Assembly (NCBI RefSeq): GCF_900176515.1 | Contig: NZ_FWXV01000016.1 | Span: 1 to 64,000 of the forward strand | DNA: 64,000 nucleotides | Source of the DNA: Kibdelosporangium aridum | GTDB taxonomy: Bacteria; Actinomycetota; Actinomycetes; Mycobacteriales; Pseudonocardiaceae | Direction: 5' to 3' | Shown: positions 25,163-33,558 of the stretch, in pieces | Numbering within the stretch: the stretch's first letter is position 1 | Layout: each line of letters starts with the position of its first letter | Translations under genes and position numbers: made by a program | Notes under the pieces: generated by a model | What the model was told of the DNA's origin: nothing | Databases searched by the model: none | Seen by the model: only the letters and a program-made list of their open reading frames with translations

Positions 25163-26790
25163 CCCAGATCGAGAAAATCGCCGACGAGGTCCTCGAGCTG
25201 CTGATCGAGGAGGACCCGCTCGGCGAGATGATCCAAGGCCTTCCCGGCGTGGACAGCAAGCTCAGCGACCTGGACGAGGCCGCAGAGGCAGGACTGCGCA
25301 CCCGCGCGCAGGACGCGGCGCGCCGGGCGCGCGAGGACAAAGGCGACGACTGGATCACTCGCGCGGTGGCGATCGACCAGGCACAGGCGATCGTCGCCCG
25401 GATCGACTCGAAACTCGTCGAGACCGAGGTCGCCGACCTGATGGTCAGCCCGATCGCCCGGCTGCACGCCATGCTGCCGCTGGTCCGGCCGAAGGACGCC
25501 GAGGGCGAGCGGAACTACTTCACCCGCCTGTCGATGATCCCGGACTACCTGGCCAAGGCCGCCATCCGGCACCGGACCGGGATCGCGCACGGCCGTACGC
25601 CGGTCGCGTCGCGCGCCGCGTTCGCGTTGTCCCACTTGGACAGCTATCTCGCCAACCCGGCGGCCGACCCGCTGCGCCAAGTGCCCGTGACCAACACGGC
25701 CGAGCGGGACCGTCTGATCGACGAGGTCGTGCGGCCCGCGTTCGCCACGTACCGCACGGCGATCGCGCAGGACGTCGCGCCGCACGGACGACCGGATGAC
25801 AAGCCCGGGTTGTGCTGGCTGCCCGGCGGCGAGGCGACGTACGGGTCATTGGCGCGCGTGCACACCACGACCCACCGTACGGCCGAGGACCTGCACCAGA
25901 CGGGCCTGGCGTTGATCGAGGCGCTGGCCGAGGAGTACGTCGAGATCGGCAGCCGGGTCTTCGGCGTGAAGACCGTCGCCGAGGTGCACCACAGGATGCG
26001 TACCGATCCCGCGCTCAAGTGGAACAGCGCGGAGGAGTTGCTGGCCGGGGCGCGTGCGGCGATGGACCGGGCCGAAGCGGCCGCGCCGGACTGGTTCGGA
26101 TTACTGCCCTCACAGGCCTGTGTGCTGGAGAGGACCCCGGCGGTCAGCGAGGCACACGAGGCGAGCGCGTACTACCACCCGCCTGCGCTGGACGGCAGCT
26201 CGCCGGGCATCTACTACGCCAACACCTACCGCGCGACCGAGCGGGACCGGACGATCGCCGAGGCCACGGCGTTCCACGAAGCCGTGCCGGGACATCACTT
26301 CCAGTGCACCATCGCGCAGGAACTCACCCTGCCGATGCTGCGCCGTTGCTCGGCGATCAACGCGTACGCCGAGGGCTGGGGCCTGTACTGCGAGCGGCTG
26401 GCCGACGAGATGGGCCTCTACTCCGACGACATCGCACGGCTGGGCATGCTCGCGATGGACTCGGTCCGGGCCGCGCGGCTGGTCGTGGACACCGGCCTGC
26501 ACGCGTTCGGCTGGTCGCGCCAGCAGACCGTGGACTACTTGCGGGAGAACACCGTGATGTCCGATGTGGAGATCCAGAGCGAGACGGACCGCTACATCGG
26601 GATGCCCGGCCAGGCGCTGTCGTACATGGTCGGCCGCCTGGAGATCCAGCGCGTGCGGGACAAGGCCAAGCAGGCGATGGGAGCCGCGTTCGACATCAAG
26701 GGCTTCCACGACGTCGTGCTCGGTGCTGGTCCGGTGCCGATGGCAGTCCTCGACGAGATCGTCACCGAGTGGTCCAAGGCAGCACCGTGA
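25159..26790 (+). CDS. DUF885 family protein, copy 2 of 3
   Basis: 543 residues, starting MTQIEKIADEVLELLIEED. It shares with its neighbours PGLCWLPGGEATY, FHEAVPGHHFQ, INAYAEGWGLYCERLADEM and ETDRYIGMPGQALSYMVGRL. It is longer than copy 1, mainly in the N-terminal third, where ADPLRQVPVTNT has no counterpart there. GTG start overlapping the stop of copy 1, and its own stop overlapping the GTG of copy 3, so the three should be translated as a coupled set. A zinc peptidase role is inferred from the HExxPGHH motif only. Confidence 0.87.
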   Translation: MTQIEKIADEVLELLIEEDPLGEMIQGLPGVDSKLSDLDEAAEAGLRTRAQDAARRAREDKGDDWITRAVAIDQAQAIVARIDSKLVETEVADLMVSPIARLHAMLPLVRPKDAEGERNYFTRLSMIPDYLAKAAIRHRTGIAHGRTPVASRAAFALSHLDSYLANPAADPLRQVPVTNTAERDRLIDEVVRPAFATYRTAIAQDVAPHGRPDDKPGLCWLPGGEATYGSLARVHTTTHRTAEDLHQTGLALIEALAEEYVEIGSRVFGVKTVAEVHHRMRTDPALKWNSAEELLAGARAAMDRAEAAAPDWFGLLPSQACVLERTPAVSEAHEASAYYHPPALDGSSPGIYYANTYRATERDRTIAEATAFHEAVPGHHFQCTIAQELTLPMLRRCSAINAYAEGWGLYCERLADEMGLYSDDIARLGMLAMDSVRAARLVVDTGLHAFGWSRQQTVDYLRENTVMSDVEIQSETDRYIGMPGQALSYMVGRLEIQRVRDKAKQAMGAAFDIKGFHDVVLGAGPVPMAVLDEIVTEWSKAAP

Positions 26791-28430
26791 TCGATGACCT
26801 CGCCGACCGGCTGCTTGACCTGATCGGCGCGGATGACCCGCTGGAAGCCAGCCTGGTGGGCATTCCAGGGCACGACCACGAGCTGCGGGACCTCAGCCCG
26901 CAAGCGGACAGCGAGCTGCGGGACCGCGCGGTGCGGATCGCCGCCGAGGCCGAGCTGGCCGAACCGAGCGTGACCCGCAGCGTGGTCCTGCAGCTCGCCG
27001 CGTCGCTGGTCGACAGGATCAACGCGGGGCTGATCGACCACGTCGTCGCGAACTTCTTCACCGCACCGGCGATCCGGCTGGCGACGTACATCCCACGCGT
27101 GATGCCGACGACTGAGCAGGCAGAACGTGCGTACCTGGACCGGCTTTCGGCAATCCCGCGGTACCTCACGCAAGCCGCGGACCGCAACCGGGCGGCGGTC
27201 GCAGCCGAGCGGTTCCCGGTCGCGAGATCAGCGCGGACCGCGATCGCGCACATCGACCGGTACCTCCGCCAAACCCCGGACCCTTTCGCACAACCGCCGC
27301 TGTCCTCCGGTGGCACGGCAGAGCGACATCGCCTGCTGACCGAAGCCGTGCGCCCGGCATTCGTGCGGTACCGGGACGTTCTGGACAAGGAGATCACGCC
27401 GCACGGCAGGCCAGAGGACAAACCGGGCTTGTGCTGGCTGCCGGACGGCGATGCGGCGTACGACGCGATGGTCCGTGTGCACACGACCACCGCACGCACG
27501 CCAGAACAGTTACACCGCACAGGCTTGGAGTTGGTTGAGGGACTCGCCGATGAGTACGCGGCCATCGGCAGCCGCGTGTTCGGGTTGCGGACGGCAGCCG
27601 AGGTGCAGGAACGCCTGCGTACGGACCCGTCGTTGAGGTGGGGGAGCGCTGATGAGGTCGTCCCGGCCGCCCGGGCGATCATCGAACGCGCTGAACGCGT
27701 TGCGCCGCAGTGGTTCGCGCGCGTGCCGGAGAAGCGTTGCGCGGTCGACGTGGTCCCGGACTCCGAGGCGCCGAACGCGGCCTTGGCGTACTACACGCCG
27801 CCCGCGCTCGACGGCACCCGCGAGGGCACTTACTGGGCGAACACGTACAACGCGACTCTGCGGCCCAGGTACAACGTCGAGTCGGTCACCTTCCACGAAG
27901 CGGTGCCCGGGCATCACTTCCAGCTCGCGTTGGCGCAACAGCTGACCGACCTGCACCCGTTGCGCCGGTTCGCGGAGATCCTCGCGTACAGCGAAGGCTG
28001 GGCGTTGTACGCGGAACGACTGGCCGACGAAATGGGCCTGTTCTCTGACGACCTGGCCCGGCTCGGCATGCTCGGCGAGGACTCCCTGCGTGCCGCGCGG
28101 CTGGTCGTGGACACCGGGTTGCACGCGATGGGCTGGACGCGGGCGCAGACCGTCGACTACCTGCGGGCCAATACCGTGCTGTCCGAAGTGGACGTTCAGT
28201 CCGAGACTGATCGGTACATCGAGGATCCGGGGCAGGCGCTGTCGTACATGGTCGGCAAGCTGGAGATCCAGCGAGTGCGTGCGCACGCCGAGCACGAACT
28301 CGGAAACTCCTTCGACATCAAGGAGTTCCACGATGTCGTGCTCGGCGGAGGTGCGTTGCCGATGCCGGTGCTCGACGAGGTCGTCACCGACTGGGTGCTC
28401 ACTCGGGCGGAGCGGTCTCCTGGAACGTGA
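26787..28430 (+). CDS. DUF885 family protein, copy 3 of 3
   Basis: 547 residues from GTG 26787 (MIDDLADRLLDLIGADDP), which overlaps the TGA of copy 2. The same frame stays open for almost 1 kb upstream, but that part is a shadow of copy 2. Motifs are PGLCWLPDGDAAY, FHEAVPGHHFQLALAQ, AYSEGWALYAERLADEMG and DRYIEDPGQALSYMVGKLE. Slightly more diverged around the metal region (NTYNATLRPRYN before it) than copies 1 and 2. The 3' end overlaps the convergent DUF4230 gene by 32 bp. Confidence 0.87.
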   Translation: MIDDLADRLLDLIGADDPLEASLVGIPGHDHELRDLSPQADSELRDRAVRIAAEAELAEPSVTRSVVLQLAASLVDRINAGLIDHVVANFFTAPAIRLATYIPRVMPTTEQAERAYLDRLSAIPRYLTQAADRNRAAVAAERFPVARSARTAIAHIDRYLRQTPDPFAQPPLSSGGTAERHRLLTEAVRPAFVRYRDVLDKEITPHGRPEDKPGLCWLPDGDAAYDAMVRVHTTTARTPEQLHRTGLELVEGLADEYAAIGSRVFGLRTAAEVQERLRTDPSLRWGSADEVVPAARAIIERAERVAPQWFARVPEKRCAVDVVPDSEAPNAALAYYTPPALDGTREGTYWANTYNATLRPRYNVESVTFHEAVPGHHFQLALAQQLTDLHPLRRFAEILAYSEGWALYAERLADEMGLFSDDLARLGMLGEDSLRAARLVVDTGLHAMGWTRAQTVDYLRANTVLSEVDVQSETDRYIEDPGQALSYMVGKLEIQRVRAHAEHELGNSFDIKEFHDVVLGGGALPMPVLDEVVTDWVLTRAERSPGT

Positions 28431-29022
28431 CGCGGTAGCCGAGGGCCTGCATCATCCCGGTGAGCATCGCCCTGGTGTTGTTGCGGGCCCGTTCGACCAG
28501 GCCTGACCGCTGCGCCGCCTCGGAGATCTTCTGCTCGGCGGCGACGTAGAACTGTTGCTGCTGCGGCGGTTCGACCAACGCGCCGAGCGTGTCCAGCAGG
28601 CCGCGTTCCTGGCTGAACACGTAACTGCGCTGGTTGTCCAGGTTCGGCTTGGCCAGTTGTGGCGGCGGCAGCTTCAGCTCGACCGAGGTCCGGTCCTCGG
28701 AGACGATGATGTTGCCGTCACCGAGTTTGCCGAAGTCGACGAACGCGTCGATCGACCCGGCCGCGACGAACAGGGTCCGTTCACCGGCGATGGACGACGG
28801 CACCCAGGCGACGTCCTTCTCGATGTCGACCACGACCTGGTAGTCGCCTGCCGCGGCGTGGTACTGGCTCAGGTCACGCATCGCCTGCAGCACAGCGGGC
28901 TGTGATCTGTCTATTGTGGACGTACCAAATTTCGGCAGCAAGCCGATGATCTGCAGCACCGCGGCTACGACGAGCAAGCCTGCCACGGTCAGGGCCACCG
29001 GCCGTATCCAGCGAGTATTCAC
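28399..29022 (-). CDS. DUF4230 membrane-anchored protein
   Basis: 207 residues with one N-terminal membrane segment (about 8-30) and an extracytoplasmic domain with YHAAAGDYQVVVDIEKDVAW and SSIAGERTLFVAAGSIDAFVD, characteristic of DUF4230. The C-terminal half is helical (EQKISEAAQRSGLVERARNN). Function unknown in the family. A strong hairpin separates it from the upstream permease gene on the same strand, so it probably has its own promoter or is expressed by read-through. Confidence 0.8.
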   Translation of the reverse strand: MNTRWIRPVALTVAGLLVVAAVLQIIGLLPKFGTSTIDRSQPAVLQAMRDLSQYHAAAGDYQVVVDIEKDVAWVPSSIAGERTLFVAAGSIDAFVDFGKLGDGNIIVSEDRTSVELKLPPPQLAKPNLDNQRSYVFSQERGLLDTLGALVEPPQQQQFYVAAEQKISEAAQRSGLVERARNNTRAMLTGMMQALGYRVTFQETAPPE

Positions 29023-29028
29023 AGGCCA

Positions 29029-29068
29029 CCACCTCTCCCGAAGGGGTTACCCACTGCGGGAGAGGTGG
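29029..29068 (-). terminator. 12-bp perfect hairpin after the APC permease gene
   Basis: CCACCTCTCCCG (29029-29040) pairs with CGGGAGAGGTGG (29057-29068) around a 16-nt loop, just after the stop of the permease gene and just before the DUF4230 start. It lacks a U-tract. Confidence 0.65.
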
Positions 29069-29076
29069 ATACTCCG

Positions 29077-30543
29077 CTATTCGGACGAGTGTCGGTTCAA
29101 ATGCGACTTGCGCTTGCTGTAGAGGAAGTAGATCAGCATTCCGGCGACGAACCAGGCCGCGAACCGCAGCCAGGTCTCCGGCTGCAGGAACGTGATCAGC
29201 CAGATCGAGAAGATCACGCCGATCGCGGGCACCACCGGCATACCCGGGGTGCGGAATGTCCGCGGCAGGTCTGGCCTGCGGTAACGCAGCACGATCACCG
29301 CGATGCAGACGACGACGAAGGCCAGCAGGATGCCGATGTTGGTCAGCTCGGCGACCTCGATGATCGGCAGCAGTCCGGCCAGGATCGCCGAGATGATGCC
29401 CGCCAGCCACGCCACCCGCACCGGCACCTTGCGCACCGGGTGCGTCTTGGCGAACCACTGCGGCAGCAGCCCGTCGCGGCTCATCGCGAACCAGACACGC
29501 GTGACACCCAGCATGAACGTGAACATCACGGTCAAGATGCCGACGATCGCCCCGGCCGCGATCACAGTGCCCAGCCCGCCGAGACCGACGCTCGCGAACG
29601 CCGTGGAGAACCCGCTGTCCGGGTCGATCTGCGTGTAGTCCTGCATGCCGGTCAGCACCAAGCACGCCAGCACGTACAGCACCATCGAGATGGCCAGCGA
29701 GTAGATGATCGCCTTCGGCATGTGCCGCTGCGCGTCCTTGGACTCCTCGGCCGCGGTCGACATGGCGTCGTAGCCGAACACCGCGAAGAACACCAGGGCC
29801 GCACCGCTCATCGCCCCGCCGAAGCCCTCAGGGGCGAACGGCGTGAGGTTGCCGGTCTTGATGTAGAAGAACCCGACGACGATCACCAGCAACACGACCG
29901 CGACCTTGATGGCGACCACGATCGTCTCGAATCGCGCCGCGGACTTGATGCCGCGGGTCAGCAGGAACGCGATCAGCAGGCACAGGAGCACCGCGATCAG
30001 GTTGACCTTGTACGTGCCGGGCGCGACCCCGGCCCCCTCGGTGCCCGGCGCGCCGAGCATCCACTGCGGCAGGCTGATGCCGATCTGGTCGACCAGGAAG
30101 TTGAAGTACCCGGAGATGCCGATCGCGACCACCGCCACGATCGCGGTGTACTCCAGCAGCAGGTCCCACCCGATGAACCAGCCGACGATCTCGCCCAGCA
30201 CCGCGTAGCCGTACGTGTAGGCCGATCCGGCCTTCGGGATGAGCCCGGCGAACTCCGCGTACGAGAACGCCGCCGCCGCGCTCGCCACGCCCGCGATCAG
30301 GAACGAGATGAGCACCGCGGGTCCGACGCCCGCTACGCCTTTCGCCGGGTCACCGTGCGCGACACTGCCCGCCAGGCTGAAGATACCGGCCCCGATGATC
30401 CCGCCGACGCCGATCGCGGTGAGCTGCCACAGGCCCAGGGTTTTCTTCAGGCCGTCGCCCGTGGTGTCCTCGATCTGCTCTATGGGCTTGCGGCGGAAGA
30501 TCCCCGACCCGCCGCCCAACCCACTGCTTTGTAGGTCAGACAT
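29077..30543 (-). CDS. APC-superfamily amino acid permease (cationic amino acid transporter-like)
   Basis: 488 residues with 12-13 hydrophobic helices. The N-terminus has the conserved WQLTAIGVGGIIGAGIFSL, followed by FSYAEFAGLIPKAGSAYTYG and FFAVFGYDAMSTAAEESKDA; the latter is typical of the CAT branch (TC 2.A.3.3). It should import amino acids with a cation; specificity cannot be assigned. Encoded upstream of the DUF4230 gene and ended by a strong hairpin. Confidence 0.9.
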   Translation of the reverse strand: MSDLQSSGLGGGSGIFRRKPIEQIEDTTGDGLKKTLGLWQLTAIGVGGIIGAGIFSLAGSVAHGDPAKGVAGVGPAVLISFLIAGVASAAAAFSYAEFAGLIPKAGSAYTYGYAVLGEIVGWFIGWDLLLEYTAIVAVVAIGISGYFNFLVDQIGISLPQWMLGAPGTEGAGVAPGTYKVNLIAVLLCLLIAFLLTRGIKSAARFETIVVAIKVAVVLLVIVVGFFYIKTGNLTPFAPEGFGGAMSGAALVFFAVFGYDAMSTAAEESKDAQRHMPKAIIYSLAISMVLYVLACLVLTGMQDYTQIDPDSGFSTAFASVGLGGLGTVIAAGAIVGILTVMFTFMLGVTRVWFAMSRDGLLPQWFAKTHPVRKVPVRVAWLAGIISAILAGLLPIIEVAELTNIGILLAFVVVCIAVIVLRYRRPDLPRTFRTPGMPVVPAIGVIFSIWLITFLQPETWLRFAAWFVAGMLIYFLYSKRKSHLNRHSSE

Positions 30544-30596
30544 TCACCAGACGATAGTCCGGTCGGGCACCGTCGGCTGTACGAACAATTCCCAGG

Positions 30597-31565
30597 TCAT
30601 GCCCTTGTGAACACGATCTTTCCGGCCGTGTCGCCGTCGAGCATCGCCTTGAAGCCTTCCTCGGCGCGCTCAAGCGGCAGTTCCGAGCCGATCTTCGGGC
30701 GTACGCCGGTCACGTCGCAGTACTTCAGCAGGTCGGCCAGCTCGTCCCGGGTGCCCATGGTCGAGCCGATCACCGAGAGCTGCAGGAAGAACAGCCGCTG
30801 CAGTTCCGCGTTCGCGTCGGGCCCGCTGGTCGAGCCGGAGACCACGATGACGCCGCCTGGCTTGAGCGACTTCATCGAGTGCGACCACGTCGCCTTGCCG
30901 ACGGTCTCGAAGACGCCGTCCACCCGCTCAGGCAGTCGCGCGCCGGACTCGAACGTGTCGTGAGCGCCCAAGGAGGCGGCCAATGCCCGCTTCTCCTCCG
31001 AGCGGCCCGTCGCCCAGACACGGAAGCCCGCGGCCCGGCCAAGCTGGATCAGCGCGGTGGCCACACCACCGGACGCCCCTTGAACGAGGATCGTCTGCCC
31101 CGGACGCAAACCGGACTTCACGAACAGCATCCGGTACGCCGTCAGCCACGCCGTGCCCATGCAGGCGGCCTCGGCGAACGACAGGCCTGCGGGCTTCGGC
31201 AGGACGTTGCGCGCTGGGACGACCACGGACTCGGCGAACGTGCCCTGGTGCTTCTCGGTCAGCAAGGTTCGCTTCGGGTCGAGGGTCTCGTCACCGGTCC
31301 AGCCCGGTGACGTGATCACCGAGTGGATCACCACCTCGGTGCCGTCGTCGAGCACGCCCGCGCCGTCACAGCCGAGGATCATCGGGAACTGCTCTGGCTT
31401 GATGCCCACGCCGCGCAGGGTCCACAGATCGTGCATGTTCAGGCTCGCCGCCCGCACCGAGACCCGGACCCAGCCATCCGGGACGTCCGGCGACGGGCGC
31501 TCACCGACGGTCAACGCGGCGAGTGGGTTGTCCGGCTGAGGCGACGCTGCATACACGGCGAACAT
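30597..31565 (-). CDS. Medium-chain dehydrogenase/reductase (quinone-oxidoreductase-like)
   Basis: 322 residues. N-terminal GroES-like domain (VRVSVRAASLNMHDLWTLRG, ILGCDGAGVLDDGTEV) and a Rossmann domain with ILVQGASGGVATALIQLGR. The family's structural zinc cysteines are not evident, so it is more like NADPH:quinone reductase or enoyl reductase members. ATG 31565 (MFAVYAASPQPDNP) is chosen; longer in-frame versions run into the divergent gene region. The substrate is unknown. Confidence 0.87.
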   Translation of the reverse strand: MFAVYAASPQPDNPLAALTVGERPSPDVPDGWVRVSVRAASLNMHDLWTLRGVGIKPEQFPMILGCDGAGVLDDGTEVVIHSVITSPGWTGDETLDPKRTLLTEKHQGTFAESVVVPARNVLPKPAGLSFAEAACMGTAWLTAYRMLFVKSGLRPGQTILVQGASGGVATALIQLGRAAGFRVWATGRSEEKRALAASLGAHDTFESGARLPERVDGVFETVGKATWSHSMKSLKPGGVIVVSGSTSGPDANAELQRLFFLQLSVIGSTMGTRDELADLLKYCDVTGVRPKIGSELPLERAEEGFKAMLDGDTAGKIVFTRA

Positions 31566-31632
31566 GCCAAGCAACTTACCGATTACCCCATTCGTGCGCT
31601 TGTGGGCTCGGACACGGCGTAGCCTCGATGGC

Positions 31633-31827
31633 GTGTCGTGGTTGTCCGATTGGTGGAACGGCGTCGAGTTGTGGATCACGCAACTGGCGTTCCCGTTCCA
31701 GTTCGCGATCGTCATCGCGGTCCTGCTGCCGGTGTGTGTGGGCCTGGCGTGGCTGATCGACCGCGTCGTGGACTTCGTCGCGAGCAAAGTCAGCCCGTCG
31801 CGGAACGCGGAACCCGACTGCGATTAG
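31633..31827 (+). CDS. Small single-span membrane protein
   Basis: 64 residues from GTG 31633: MSWLSDWWNGVELW, one hydrophobic helix at about 19-43, then a basic tail ending SPSRNAEPDCD. I do not recognise a family. It directly precedes the ribonuclease/inhibitor pair with an 11-bp gap, so the three probably share a transcript. The start is uncertain because no strong ribosome site is visible. Confidence 0.6.
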   Translation: MSWLSDWWNGVELWITQLAFPFQFAIVIAVLLPVCVGLAWLIDRVVDFVASKVSPSRNAEPDCD

Positions 31828-31838
31828 GGTTGGGCGCC

Positions 31839-32237
31839 ATGGGGTCGCGCAAACGCATCACGTTCGCCCTGATCGGACTGGTCGTCCTGGTGGTGGGCGG
31901 GTGGCTGATCCGGGACGCGACCAGCGAGCAAACCCTTCCCGGCCAGGACTCGGGCCTGCAGGTCAAGGCGCTGTCCACGCTGCCGCCCGAGGCGACGGCG
32001 ACGTGGCGGCTGATCGAGAAGGGCGGCCCGTTCCCGTCCAATAGGGACGGTGTGGTGTTCGAGAACCGCGAGAAACGCCTGCCGGTCAAGGCCAAGGACT
32101 ACTACCACGAGTACACCGTGCCGACGCCTGGCAGCAAGGATCGCGGTGCCCGCCGGTTGGTCCACGGCCAGCAGCGTGAGCTCTACTACACCGAGAACCA
32201 CTACGAGTCGTTCGTGTTGGTGGACCCGGGGAAGTGA
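31839..32237 (+). CDS. Guanyl-specific ribonuclease (RNase Sa/barnase type)
   Basis: 132 residues. An N-terminal hydrophobic segment at about 9-25 acts as signal or anchor, so the enzyme is outside the membrane. The microbial N1/Sa core includes ALSTLPPEATATWRLIEKGG, the catalytic-Glu strand YYHEYTVPTPG, an Arg in GARRLVHG and the His in YYTENHYESFVLV. It cleaves RNA after G. The next gene encodes a barstar-like inhibitor that would protect the cytoplasm. Confidence 0.9.
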   Translation: MGSRKRITFALIGLVVLVVGGWLIRDATSEQTLPGQDSGLQVKALSTLPPEATATWRLIEKGGPFPSNRDGVVFENREKRLPVKAKDYYHEYTVPTPGSKDRGARRLVHGQQRELYYTENHYESFVLVDPGK

Positions 32238-32239
32238 CG

Positions 32240-32500
32240 ATGCGCTACGTGCTGGACGGCAGTGAGATCCGGACCAAGGCGGCGATGCTCGACGCGTTGG
32301 CCAAGGCCATGAGCTTTCCTGACTACTTCGGACACAACCTGGACGCGCTGAACGACGTCGTGAACGACCTGCCGCCGGGCGAGCACACGCTGGTCTGGCA
32401 GTCGCCGCGGACGTTGCGCAAGGCCGATCCGGACAACTACGAGCAGTTCGTGGACATCCTCGGCAACGCCGACCGGCTCACATTGGTGCTCACGGACTGA
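32240..32500 (+). CDS. Barstar-family ribonuclease inhibitor
   Basis: 86 residues: MRYVLDGSEIRTKAAML and then the barstar signature SFPDYFGHNLDALNDVV, in which the acidic residues would plug the nuclease active site. Immediately follows the RNase gene (GGGGAAG ribosome site, six-base spacer to ATG 32240; GTG 32234 overlapping the RNase stop is an alternative). This is the classic barnase/barstar arrangement. Confidence 0.92.
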   Translation: MRYVLDGSEIRTKAAMLDALAKAMSFPDYFGHNLDALNDVVNDLPPGEHTLVWQSPRTLRKADPDNYEQFVDILGNADRLTLVLTD

Positions 32501-32528
32501 GCAACGGCCCTAGTTCGGTGTTCTTCGC

Positions 32529-32555
32529 GGCGAGCAAAGCGACTTCTTGCTCGCC
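32529..32555 (+). terminator. Hairpin downstream of the barstar gene
   Basis: GGCGAGCAA (32529-32537) pairs perfectly with TTGCTCGCC (32547-32555) around a 9-nt loop, starting 28 nt past the stop. No U-tract. Confidence 0.5.
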
Positions 32556-32787
32556 CGGAGGTGATCGCGGACAACTGCCGGTCTCGGGCCCACGAGCGGC
32601 TACGCTCCCCGCGCCTCCCACCGAGTCCCTTGGCAGACAAGGAGAACATGCTCGAATGGGGGACACCCGTTCGGCCGTTGTCGCTTTGGACCAACAGTCC
32701 TGGGGCATGTTGTGGCATCTTCACCACCGTCCGGCCGAAGCCTTCCACCCTAGGTAGTTCTGTGAATACTCTGGGAAACGTCGAGCG

Positions 32788-32816
32788 TTGAAACGTGAGT
32801 TACTCTCGGGTACGAA
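32788..32816 (+). promoter_or_regulatory. Candidate promoter for the secreted protein gene
   Basis: TTGAAA (32788-32793), 17-bp spacer, TACGAA (32811-32816), 35 bp before the start codon at 32852. The match is moderate. The rest of 32556-32787 shows nothing I can name. Confidence 0.4.
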
Positions 32817-32851
32817 ATGCCCCAGAGGGATTACACCACAAGGAGGCATCG

Positions 32852-33481
32852 ATGAAGCTGGCTCCCCTGCGGCTGGCCACGGTGGCCGCGTTCGCCCTTG
32901 CCCCGCTGCTCGCGCTGGGCACGACCGCGTCGGCAGCGGTCCAGACGATCAACTACCAGGTCCGCGCCTCGGCCTTCGGGCAGACCGCGGAACTCGTCCT
33001 CAACCAGGACATCGACTCCAACGCACCGGCGAGCGTCGCGGCTGGAGGTGCCGTGACGGTAACCATCGACCCTGCACCCAACACGGTTCCCGCGGAAGGC
33101 GGCGGCTACGAGATCAGGGAGATCAAGAACATCGCCCTGAAGATGCCGGTGCCCGCGAACTCCACCTTCGTCTCGGCCACCGCCACCGGCGGCTCCGGGC
33201 TCGGCTCGACCCCGCCAACGGTCGGTCTCGAGGGCAGTGACGTCGTTCTCAAGATCGCCGGTCCGCTCAAGGGCGGCGCGGCGTTCGAGCTGCCCACCGT
33301 GACGATCAACCTGACCGCCGGCTCGTCCGGCACGATCGAGAGCAAGCTCGGCGGCACCAGCTACGACGCACCCGGGCTGACCTTCACCACCGTGATCACG
33401 GCGTTCGGCTTCCCGGTCGACGCGGCGACGGTTGCCTACCCCAACCCAAGCCCAGTCCTGACCAGCACAACCATTGGCTGA
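32852..33481 (+). CDS. Secreted beta-rich protein of unknown function
   Basis: 209 residues with a signal peptide (MKLAPLRLATVAAFALAPLL, cut after TASA near 28). The mature part is rich in Thr, Ser, Gly and Val with alternating strands, for example VQTINYQVRASAFGQTAELV and ELPTVTINLTAGSSGT, and has no cysteines. I do not recognise the family. It has an excellent ribosome site AAGGAGG, suggesting strong expression, and is closed by a perfect hairpin terminator. Monocistronic. Confidence 0.8.
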   Translation: MKLAPLRLATVAAFALAPLLALGTTASAAVQTINYQVRASAFGQTAELVLNQDIDSNAPASVAAGGAVTVTIDPAPNTVPAEGGGYEIREIKNIALKMPVPANSTFVSATATGGSGLGSTPPTVGLEGSDVVLKIAGPLKGGAAFELPTVTINLTAGSSGTIESKLGGTSYDAPGLTFTTVITAFGFPVDAATVAYPNPSPVLTSTTIG

Positions 33482-33498
33482 TCAGTTCCACATGTGTG

Positions 33499-33530
33499 TT
33501 GAGGGCCACCCGGCGCGGGGTGGCCCTCAA
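33499..33530 (+). terminator. Perfect 13-bp hairpin after the secreted protein gene
   Basis: TTGAGGGCCACCC (33499-33511) pairs with GGGTGGCCCTCAA (33518-33530), 6-nt loop, beginning 18 nt after the stop. No U-tract, as is common in actinobacteria. Confidence 0.8.
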
Positions 33531-33558
33531 CGCCGTTGTTCAGGGCAAGATTGCGGCC

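Noticed and set aside
25812..26786. Extension of the third DUF885 frame upstream of 26787
   Set aside because: It lies inside copy 2 in another frame and has no DUF885 sequence; the true start is the GTG overlapping the copy 2 stop.
29065..30534. 489-codon open frame on the plus strand
   Set aside because: Exactly antisense to the APC permease, highly charged R/D/Q/H-rich composition typical of a shadow frame, no recognisable motif.
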